Both the position numbers and the translations under genes were made by a program. From contig OX387602.1 in NCBI GenBank assembly GCA_947568835.1, positions 29,870,133 through 29,934,132 of the forward strand: a stretch of 64,000 bases of DNA, read 5' to 3'. Below are positions 49,101 through 61,100 of this stretch, one piece after another. Below the pieces are notes generated by a model that did not search any database, was not told where the DNA came from, and was given only the letters and a program-made list of their open reading frames with translations. The DNA comes from Protonemura montana. Taxonomy: Eukaryota > Arthropoda > Insecta > Plecoptera > Nemouridae. Position 1 is the first letter of the stretch. Each line of letters opens with the position of its first letter.

Positions 49101-52100
49101 TGGCTGCGCTGAGCACCCGTGCCTGCGCAAATGCTACCAGGCTTGCGAGGAATGCAACGTACCTGTCGACAAGGTGCTTCCAGGGTGCCAACACACTGTC
49201 ACGGTGAGCATGCAGCACGCTTTTCACACATATCAAATTTATTTACCAGAATGAGGGTCGATTTCACTAACATCAGACTAAACTTGGTTTTATATCGACT
49301 TAAGCTCAAGACTTGACATTCTCTATTTCATAATAGAACGGATGATAAAAACTATGATCTTACATCTACTATTAATAAGAGCCCTATTAAAATGGGGTGT
49401 CTGTATTTTAAACAATTTACCATGTTATATTGAAGAATTGTCTAACGGTAAAGATTTTGCGAAAGAGCTTATAAAGTTCTTGTTACATCATTGTTTTTAC
49501 TCATTGACTGAATTTAATGATTCTTAAATGTAAAAATGTAAAACTAACCCTCCAATATTTCCAATAATGTAATCAAACTGGAATAAAACATTATTATTAT
49601 TATTATTATTATTATTATAGTGAATTTTGCAAATATCAGGCAATTAAATTTAGGAACCTTGATTGAGATGTTGAAAATATAGTTTTAGCAACAAATTTCA
49701 TTCAAAAGGGAATGTTTTGTGATAGAAACACGTGATGGTTTTGCCTGGCATTGCTTTCTTTGTCTCAAAAAGCAGTTTAAAATCATCCAACTTCATTGGT
49801 CTAGGTCCAAATTTGTATCAGAGATAAGCACAACAAAAGACCATTGACAGCTTAAAATTTTATTTTATTAATGTGACAGTACAGTGCCTTCTTGAACCAA
49901 TATTACATTTAAATGTAAATTTTCATCTTGTTTTGGTGTATTTATTTTCTTTTAAACCTATCCAATGTATAAAAAAAATCAGTAAAATTGAGTTTGACGT
50001 GTAAACAGAGTTTTTCTCCAGCTTAGCGTGATTTTGGTAAAACATTTTCAGTAACATCCGAGTAATTATTCCGCGTTTTCTTTTTGTTGCTGTAGGCTGA
50101 GTGCCGCATGCCACCTGAGAAGATCTCGTGCCCAAGGCCCTGTGAACGCATTCTGCCCTGTCGACATCGGTGCTCTCTCGACTGCGGCATGCAATGTGGC
50201 ACCTGTCATGTTCAGGTAGTTGTTGAAACAAAACAAGCGCTGATTCCCTCTTGCTGTTGAGTGTAGGTTCTAGGTAGAGAAACAACGTCAATGTTACAGT
50301 CTCTGCGTGAAAGATGGCCGCCAAATGACCACCTTACCGACAAAAACGCAGAGTACCGGTGCGTCACGTTAAGTGGAGCCACTGTTGTATGAAATTTAAT
50401 TTCGATGTTTTTCGTAGGTTACTCGCTTTTTAATATCGTTACGTGTATATCAATCGTTGAGGTAAACATTGATGGAGATTTTTTAAGCATGAAAAGTCTC
50501 AAAAGCGAGTTAACCTACGAGAAATATCGAAATTAAATTTCATACGACAGTGGTTCCACTTAACGTGACGCACCGGTACTCTGCATTTTTGTCGGTAAGG
50601 TAGTCATTTGGCGGCCATCTTTCACGCAGAGACTGTAACATTGACGTTGAAACTCTACCTATAACCTACACTCAACGCTCTTGCTGAACCCATACTACTT
50701 TTCTCTCAGGCTTCTAGCTAGCCTTGCCTCTCCTAAATAAAAGCTCACCCCCCGACAGCGAGGGTGTGCAAGAGGAGGGGTCAGTGACACTGCATTGAGT
50801 CTCTACTCCAATATCGGGTATCTAAGGGACGAAGGGGCTTTGCTGACTTGTGCGGAAATCCTAGCTCAGTACGTCAGCGGTGAGACCCTACCCAGATCAA
50901 GACGAAGTATCCCGGTCTTTTACGAATATCTATAGAACAGCTAGCCGCGCCATCAATAAATTAACCATTTTTCAACGATGGCAGCTCTCGTAGCGAAAAA
51001 GGGCTGATCTGAAATAATCAGATTCAACATAATTTCTTTGTGCCTAGCATGCTAGGCAATTTTTACTGTACCCTGCGCATAAATCTGTGGCAAGAAAATG
51101 ATGTAATTGCTTATGGTATATGAGTTAACTGATAAATCAACCTCAAAGTTTAACGGGAGTATTTCTTATGCCTCATCAAATTTTTTCTCCATGAACTGTC
51201 ATTAGACCACGCAGAAGCCACATGCAAGCCACGCAATGTTCACAGACCCAAGCAGACGCAAGTGAACTGTCCAATCGTCTTGCAGGTGGTGAAGGTGTTG
51301 CCCAGGTGTTTGCACAAGTTGACAGTAGAGTGTCACGTCACACCGCTACCAGCTGATTGCCAGTCTCGTTGCCAACGCAAGCTGGCGTGCGGTCATCGCT
51401 GTCGAAGCATTTGCCGACTTCCCTGCACCGACGTCAAGGACTGCGACTCTCCCGTGGAGGAGGCCATCACGCTTGTTTGCGGTCACAAACTGACTTTGCC
51501 TTGTAACATGCGGGCTCTTGGTGAGTTTTTGTCTGTAGCCTCAGACAACCTCCGAAAAGAGCCTCTAGTGTTGGCACATATAAGGTTTTACAAAATGAAT
51601 TGCAACTTGAAGGGTAAAAGTCTGCTTCTGGAACATGTGGGGTCATAAAAAAAAAACAGTGATTAGCAATGCCGTGTTTTTTTTTTTTTAAATAGCAAGG
51701 TTTCGGAAACACCTTCTATTGCCGCTTTGAAGGACGAGCGTTAAAGAGCGATAATGAGAAACACCACTTGAAAAATGTGAATAACTCTGAGCTACAAAAA
51801 CTTGTGGATCTGTTATTTTTAGGCATAATATATATCAGTGCAATCAGTGTTTTTGCAAATTTTCATTATGATTGTGTAAGTGTTTTGGCATTTATTATGT
51901 TTTGAAACTTTGCAAAAAAATCTAAATTTATTGTAAAAATGTAATATATATCTGGCTAAATATTTTCAAAAACATATCAGGTCTCAATATTAAAGGTCTC
52001 CTGAAAATTTAATTCAAATCGGGCCAGCCATTTGGTCAGTAACGTATTATTACAAACACACAAGAAAAGAACATGTCAAATTTTCTTTCCGGGTAGTTTT

Positions 52101-55100
52101 ATTTCCTACGCTCACCCAACAATTTGTTTGTATAAATGTGAATGCGAGGCTCACTCCCAACTCCCGCGTACGTCAGTAAGTTATTATTATTATTATTTGT
52201 GGTGTTTAACGACGCACTGTTTTGACATCTGGTCATGCGGCACTGGTCTAATGGCGTCGGTGAATGAGTGGATGATGATGAGGATGATGATGAACCTAAC
52301 CTAGCCTAGAAGGGAGGAGGGGAAACCCGGTGTCGGCAGGTAGCCTACTCCTGTCGAAGAGCACCAAGGAGACCACCGGCTTAACGTCCCTTCCGAAGGA
52401 CGGTAAAACGCGAACAGCAGGATTCCTCCACAAATCCATGCTGTCAAGAGGTTGATAAGCAAGGCGAATGAAGTTGCTGTACTAACTTTCATCCCTCCAA
52501 CCTCTCTCCCAAACAGACCTGGTCAGTAAGAAGTGTGTATGTAATTCCAGGCCTATCGGTGGACTCTGAGGTGCTGCTAGCTCGGTGCACTGCGCCGTGC
52601 GCCGGCGTTCTATCTTGCGGCCATCCCTGCGCGGGGACGTGCGGAGAATGCCTCCAAGGTCGCGTGCACGTCAGATGTAAGGAGGCGTGCGGCAGGGAGC
52701 AAGTCTGCGGCCACGTGTGAGTATTCAACAGACGAGACGCTCTCAACGCCAGGAAACAATGTCGTGCATGCTTCGCTGAACAAATCTCTGCTACAAAATC
52801 GTTTTATGTTCTGTTTTATAATTGGTTGTTTGTGTGGTTTTTATTTAGCTTTTTAGCTATTAAAAAAAGAACAATGTTACATTTTATTCTTCTCTTCGTT
52901 CTCTTTAAGTTTATCATATAATTTAATCTTAAATTTGCTTACAGTTTTTATATTCTTCATTTTCTTTGATAATTTATTATAATCACTAGTTCCTTTAGTT
53001 AATGCTGGGTTTAATTTACAAGACTTAACAAATTTATTTTTCCTATTCCAAGTATTATGATTATGAATGCTATCTACTAACTTAATCTTCTCATTTAAAT
53101 AATGAGGTGCTAGCCCTCATTAACGAACATATTTTCCAGTCTAGCTTCCTTTCCAAAAACATTCAACTCTATTTTTATTAAAATATCTACAAAATTTAAC
53201 TTCTTTTGCATCTCTTTAATAGATGCCATTCTTTTTTCTTTTAGTATAATCTGCATCGCTCTCTTGAGAAGTTTTTGTAGCCTCCTTGTATCATTATTAT
53301 TGTTGTTATAGAAAATGGTGTTACAATTTAAAAAATGAGGTTCCACTATGGTTATGTATATCAACTTCCTTGTCCACATAGTCAAACAATTCCCTGATTC
53401 TTGATAGATAGCCTAATTTCTTACTTATCTTTTTACAAACATAATCTAGATTATGCAGAAAACTTAAGCCATTGACATTGTCACTAATTACACCTAAATA
53501 CTTTACATCCATTACATTATCAATCTCTGTACCATTAATAGTTAATTTATTCTTATTTACAATGTTGGCATTTGCATCTCAATTGTTTTAACTGGTTTCA
53601 CAATCATTCATTTAGATTTATTAACACTTAAATCACAGATAGACATACACAGATTGTCCACTCCTATGCTATTGGGAGCTACGCGAAAGCTTTTGCCCCG
53701 CAAGATTCGCCCCAATCCCCTCACCAACAAGCTAAAATAGTTTGCCCTCTGGACACGGGATGGCGCTACGTTCGCTCCCTCTCAAGTTTACTATCTGTTC
53801 CAAGCTTGCTCGGTCATCGGTCTAAAGTCCTTTCGCTCACATTCGCTCCCTCTCAAGTTTACTATCTGTTCCAAGCTTGCTCGGTCATCGGTCTAAAGTC
53901 CTTTCGCTCACATTCGCTCCCTCTCAAGTTTACTATCTGTTCCAAGCTTGCTCGGTCATCGGTCTAAAGTCCTTTCGCTCACATTCGCTCCCTCTCAAGT
54001 TTACTATCTGTTCCAAGCTTGCTCGGTCATCGGTCTAAAGTCCTTTCGCTCACATTCGCTCTCAGCGCTGCCGCTATCCTACTGTATCCAGGCGATAACT
54101 GCAGCGGAATTCGAGCAAGTCCAGCATTGAAGAAAAATGTAAACATCCCAGAAAATAATTATAATGATGCTCTGGTGCCATAGTTGGGGAAGATCGTTTT
54201 GAAAGCGATCTTTTAAAAAGATCAAGATCGTCGTCAAAAAACAATCGCGATCGAAGATCGAAGTTCGCGATCGTTTTTTTTAGATCAAATTCAAATTCGT
54301 TTCAATAAAATATCAAGTTGAATAAACATATCAAATATCAAATATCTGCGTGGTTCAATAAGAAATCAATAAGAAATAGGATTAAGTACATAAAGGGTGA
54401 TTTCTTGTTCCCTGCTTTGTTGTATCTATATTTTCATTATTAGTTACACCGTTAATTAGTTCAATTTATTGCACCGAGAAGTTCAGTTCGGTACAGAAAG
54501 AATATTGTCTCAATGCACCTCAGAGCGATGTCATGAACGAGTTTTCTTAGCTATAAATCGTATACGAGATATGTCAAATCTAGTCGGCTGCTTATTTCGG
54601 CAAGTAAAATGCTTGCTACTGAACTAAATTGTGATACCATATTGCAGCCCGTTAGACTCGGTGGATATTGCTTATATAAACACGCTTGGAAGTCGCTGTG
54701 AGCCTCTCATTGCATAAATTCACGATCATGACCAAGTCATATTGAAATTGTTGGGTGAGAACTTATGTCAAATCGCTAAATCTGGGGCTAGGATGTCGAT
54801 CAAAAAAGATTTCCGCATAGAAAATTTCGGAAAGTAATGTGGATTGTTTCAAATTTCGAAAATCTATTAAATGATAGGTACTTTGACTTGGCGGGTGCTT
54901 ATCTCAATGTTGATTTTCTTGGAATTCCCGCATTGCTGGGTTTTATAATAATATCGCCAGGCGATTACGATGTTTTGGCGAGACTGAGCAGGTGGTCCAG
55001 TAACCTTGCTGGTTGATCACGGTAAATTGATGCTAGAGAGGGTAGTTTCAACATTAGAACAAAAATTTAAACTGATTTGAAATCAGGTTTCGAAGCCGAA

Positions 55101-58100
55101 TGTAATGGTGCTTTAAAAAATTTCGAAATTCAATTATTAGCATAAGATGGTTTTGTGAGTTAAATGGCTCTGGTATTAGCGATTCTCGGAACATTTTTAT
55201 CGCAAATCGGCTTAGATATTCCGTAGTGTTTTGTTCCAAATCAAATCTAGACGCATAGCTAGACACCCACGTGATACACTCCCCTTGTGCCACGGTAGAA
55301 AATGTGTGGAAAGGGAAAATGCACACTCCCCCGGATACGTTTAACACTGCCCTATTAAAGGAAATCAACAAATAATTCACAGCTGTTACAAATCCTTAAT
55401 ATATTAGTAAATCTGAAACTGCAAACTGACCAAAACGTGATTTGTGCCCCTTTAATGACATCATTGCTGGTCGTTCTTGTTACGAAAGGATCGGTCATGT
55501 ACTGAGAGTGGAAACTACAAAAATAGGGGTATTCGCATTGCTTTGTCGGCGCTGTCTTACAAAGGGTATGCGGTGCGCTGACCTTGGCCAAGCTTATAGT
55601 TTCGCGATCGCGTAGTCAATATTATCATGAGCGAGTATAGCTGTTGTCATATATTTTTCAGAATGATTTTGTAAGATTCTTTGTACCATCTTACTTACGG
55701 CATCTCATGCCATACGGATGGCTTTTACTTTTTAGCCCTGGAATGTTGACAGCTATTGATGAGTTACGGAAAAATATCTCGTATCGAAAGATTTGAGAAT
55801 ATCTAAAGAGTTTTCGAGGGTTGCTCGAGCTCTCGGGCCCACACGTAGTCGGCGCCCCTGGTATTGGGACTTGCTTTGTATTTTCATTTGATCTCTTTAG
55901 ATGAGACTGACTTTTTGTTCTAGTTTCTTCAAATTGAAACCTGAAATATAACAATATATTGCTGTTAATGTATTTTTATTTCCCCACCCATTATGCATTT
56001 GTAATAGAAACAAAATAGGTACTGTCAGCTTGCAGTGCCTTCAGAAGGAAACACACATATGTCCCTGCTTGCGATTAAAATATAGTTTCAATATGATAAT
56101 GTACTCGCCTTTCTTTTTATTCAGCTGCAGTGTACCGACGTTTGCACCTAAACCCTTTTCCAATGACAGGTACTTCGCCAACTCCAGTACCCATTTTTTA
56201 GTTCAGCAAGCTGTACTCTCGCCCCACCACTCGGTCAAACCGATTACCCCGCACTCTGGTGGCCCAATATTCAACTGATGCTACTATACATCGCGATGCC
56301 AGCGCCCCTCAGTGCTCGCTTAACAAGTATTTTTTGCCGTAGCGTGCCGTAGCCAAAGCTGGGTAAGGTGATATATCTGTGTATGTCAATCTGTGCTTAA
56401 ATTGAATCTATTTAAATTTGTCCATTCACAAATCCGATCCAAGTCTCCGTTCATTTCTTCTATTCCCTTTTCGGTACTTATGTTAACATTGTACAATAAG
56501 TAATAACATGTCATCTGCAAGGAGATGTATAGCTGATTTACTTACTCTAGCTACAACATCATTTATGAAAAGAAAAAATAATAAGGGACCCAACACCGAT
56601 CTTTGAGGAATAATAATAATAACTCCATTCCTTGTCACCCTGACTGTAGATAAATGTATCCCATATTTGGTACTCTGTGACCTACCACTCAGATACGACA
56701 TACACCAATTTAGTATAGTAAGTTTAATGCCATAACAACCATTAAGCTTCTCTATTAGAATTTCTCTGTCTACTACTTCAAAAGCTCGTATTTTTGCGCC
56801 ACTCTTCTAGCACACACTGTATAGCAGTCTCACAAGAGTATTTTTTCCTAAATCCCGATTGACTATTTCTAATTAATTTGTTTTCGTCTAAGTACTCTAA
56901 TAATCTCTTATGTGTTGTACATAAGAGATTATTAGAGTACTTAGACGAAAACAAATTAATTAGAAATAGATTTCTAAAATTTTCTCTAGCACGGGCAACA
57001 TATTTATTGGTCGATGCTCTTCTGCTTTAACTGATCCACTGATTTTTGGTATTGGAACCGTTATGGATTTTTTGTTTCATAGGGTTTTGTCCACATTCCT
57101 TACAGTGAAACGGTTAAATCATGGTTACCTAGATTCAAAGAATTTTTGAGCTTAGATAGTTATCTTTTTTTAGTCATGTTTGACCTGAAAACTACAATTT
57201 TTGCAGCTGAGAATCGATGGAATATTGGAACCCAATCCCATTATTATTATAGTGTACTTCATATAACATTATCTATCTGTGTATTACGTTAAATTAAGGC
57301 CCATACAAATTACGATGTACTTGATTGTAGCTAAATAAATAAATACGGTTTAGGTAGTTGCTCAAGATTGATAAGAATATTGCTCGATCACGTCGGAACG
57401 GACCTTAGTTCTTTAAAAGCAATGTTTTTGTTTTTCTTGCGACTGGTAGTCTAGCTAACTCATTCACCGTAGCCACTCAGTACTCGCTAAAAACAAAATT
57501 ATTTCACGGATTCAGTTCCTCGTTCCCTGCAAGGCTTTGACCTGACACCTGTTGGTGGTGTTACAGATGCAAGTCAGGATGTGCGGAAACTTGCCCGCCA
57601 TGCACCAGTCCCTGTGCAATGCAGTGCCCGCACTCGCGCTGCGGCAAGCGTTGCGGCGTGCCGTGTTTGCCGTGCAAGGTCAGTTGCATGAACCTTTTGG
57701 TACCCCTACGCTTCCGTCGTTTTTCCGTTATAAATTGTGTTCAGCAGCAGAGTGAATGGGTACTCCAGGAATTGCACTCAGACTTTTTACTCTGCATTTT
57801 TAAAAAATGGTGAGATAAAACGTACACGCATGTGAGCGTGGGGAATAAATTCTTTAAGACAACTCGAGCATTAAAAACGATATTGTCGATAACGATCAGT
57901 CTTAATATTTCACAGACGTTATGTACAACTTGGCATATTGCTGTAGGCAATATACTGATACTCTTGCATATAAATAGATAGTTCGTTTGTTTGCCATGCT
58001 ATCTCTTGCCTGTGCAGTCCTGCTTTAGTCTCATTTCTGCTTCCTTCCGCTCTGCCACATGGATAGCCTGCACCTACATCAGTTTCACCTTGTCCATTCC

Positions 58101-61100
58101 CCTCAAATGCATGTAACGTATTCAAACAAAAGGCTGCGTTGACAACTAGTGAGATCTCTACAAGCAATGCTACTTTTTTCAGCAACTTTATTTGCACAAA
58201 GGTTTTCTTTGTCAGCTTTGAGTTATAAATAAATTTACTAATGGTTGTAAAATAAGGCCCCTTGTCGCATGATTCAACAGATGCCATGCACGCGACGATG
58301 CCCACACAACGCGTGCAGTCGTCGCTGCGACGAATTATGTGACGTGGAACCGTGCACAGAGCCGTGCGCCAAGCGCCTGCCCTGCGGCCACGCCTGCATG
58401 GGATTCTGTGGCGAGCCGTGTCCCCCACTCTGCAGGGTGTGTCGCCCAGACGAAGCAGCCGAGATACTCTTTGGCGATGAAGACGAGCCAGATGCCAGGT
58501 CAGCAACCGAGGGGATTTTACCACAAGGCTTAGAAGCAAAGCATTCAGATCATGGTGAATCCCCCAGTCACTATTTGATTGATTGATAAGTAGGATTTAA
58601 CGACGCACTGTTTTGACAACGGGCCCCAGTTGAAGGACGGTACAACGCGAACAACAGGATTCCTCCACAAATCCATATCTTTGAGAGCAAACAAGGCAAA
58701 TTCAGTGTACAGGCTTTCATCCCTTCAACCACTCTCCCAAACAGAACTGGTAATGTTAATGATGTCACCCATACAATACCTGCCGCAGCACTGTGTTGCT
58801 CAATTTGGTCAGCTTCAATTTGACCACACTCTTTGCTACTAAAATTCTTCTAAAGGTGAAGTATGTCTGAAGTTAAAGCAATTAGAATAGACACTTTAAA
58901 CAGCAAACACAGACTGGCTTGAAAGGTTCCAAAAATCAGCTCTTTTTAGATCGTATGTGTGAAAAAACGGATTTATTTTTACAGGTTTCTATGATGATAT
59001 CATTAACTCCACATTGTCATTAGTCGATGATTATCTGATGCCTAGAGACGAGGGCCCAGACATAATGCTCAATTTATTTCACCGAGGGAACCGATCGTCT
59101 CTCTGTTTCAGGTTTGTGCGGTTGATGGACTGCGGTCATAGTATCGAGTCCGGCGGCATGGAGCGTTGGCTGCGAGAGGGCAGCACTGAGGTGCAGGTGC
59201 CACGCTGTCCGCGATGCAAACGTGACATCGTCTCCACTCAACGCTTCAAGGGGCTAGTACGAACATCACTCATCGATATCATGGTCAGTAGTGGTCTGCC
59301 CAAGGCTCAGGAATTGCCCAGGAATTCCATCGAGATTTGGTTCTCTTGTTTTTAAGCATAACACAAATTAAAAGTTGACATATTTGTTTTCATTACAATT
59401 CTTTATCTATAACAGTAATAACAAGTCCCACTCCTCTTTCTTTTTACTTTTCTGTGCGGTAGAAACAATACAAAAGGTTTGTCCAGTTTTCTCATAAATT
59501 CAAACAGATTTGACAAGATATCGATTGGTAAGCTTTGCTTTTGAAAGGCCTGCAAAGCACAGAACAAAATCATTTAAAAATTTTTTGTAGATAGGTATAG
59601 GTATATATTTTTTTTACCAATTCTTATTTTTTTTTCTCAGAACATAAAAGAACGGCTTTTTGGAGACACCAGAGGCAACGAAGAGACTCGAATAGCTTTG
59701 GTTGAGCAGTTGGCTGACCTAAAGTCTGCAAGTGGTAAGTTGTGGCATTGTCTGTGGGTCTGGTGGTCCACGTTAAGCATACAGGAACATCTGCGTCAGA
59801 GACACAATCCAAATGAGGCCAATGGTGAGTGGGCATCCAGACACTGTGATTACGCAATGCGATTGTTAGCATTGCAATGCCATTTTTATATACCTTAAAT
59901 TACTAATACAACTTTTAAATGGGAAAACTTCCTTACAGACCTGCTATCACTGATGAACGAGAAGGAGTTACTGCTTAATTGTCTTGTTGAGCAGCTGAAG
60001 ACCGTGCGTGAAATGCGCAAGGTGAACCACTCACGCTCAGACCTCGACAATATACGAATAAAAATAGAAATACTAGCCGATGTGAGTACCTAGACACTTC
60101 AGTTGGAAACATTGTCATCACTAAACCGATCGTTTTGGTATTGCATGAATTCAAAATATTTCTTTTTAACAAATCTACTTTAAAAGTTAATCTGTAGTAA
60201 GTACTCAATACCACCCTTTTTAAATTAATTAAGACATATCCATTCTTATTTAGATTCACTCTCTCGGCACAGTGCCCCCCATATAAGAAATTATTCGATA
60301 CCGGCTTTCAGCTATTTATAAGTTTTCATGGGAAGTACACTTGATCTCTTGGTATATATCTCTCCCACTTTTAACAACACTAGGCCACAAGACAAAGCAA
60401 GACTAGCCAATGGCCACGGCCATAACACAAGATATTTTTGGGAAATTATCAACCAACCAATGGACAGCCAGGACATTCCATTCCGCCCTGATTTTCCACA
60501 GATGCTGGAGTCATTAAAATCGCTGTTTTCGAGGGAGGGCGGGCGCTTGGCAGCACGATCTGCCAGCCTTCTTCGCTCCTTGCGCGATCGCGTACGACTC
60601 AGCAATGAGGAGGTCGACGCATTTAGCCTCCAACTGCGTCTGCTGCAGCGTCTCGTCCAGCTGTACAAGTTGACAGCCGCTGTCAGGTACGCTTGGCGTT
60701 CAATATGTGCTTGATTCGCTCGTTTTTCTTTCCCAACCTCAGAACCTAAAGAGCGCTACCAAGACTTGTATTATTCAAAGAAAAAAGTCCCAAAACAGTT
60801 TTTCTACCACTCTATACAACTCTACCATTATTACAATTTTACCACCTTTATTTACTTTATGTTATAAACAGTACAATATTACCATTTTACCTACATGTAA
60901 AAATCTTTACTAGAATAGGCCCATACAACTACAATGTAATTGTCAGTAGCCAATAAACAAATAAACGAATAAACAGTGTTGTATGAGGGTAACAATCCTA
61001 GTTCAATAGGAAAGAAGTAAAGTAAGATGCTCATAGCTGATCTTGCCATAGCAAATGAATTGTCTTTGTTACAACAAACAAGACATCTCTGTAAATATAT

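Noticed and set aside
53771-54060. CRISPR-like array
   Set aside because: Units are contiguous 71-bp repeats with no variable spacers, and the genome is animal.
56030-56278. 82-codon plus-strand open frame in ZNFX1 intron 23
   Set aside because: No family match, no splice support, AT-rich flanks; likely chance.
53110-57090. Active LINE retrotransposon
   Set aside because: The frame is broken repeatedly, PQGS is mutated, and the element is split by tandem repeats and an inverted duplication.
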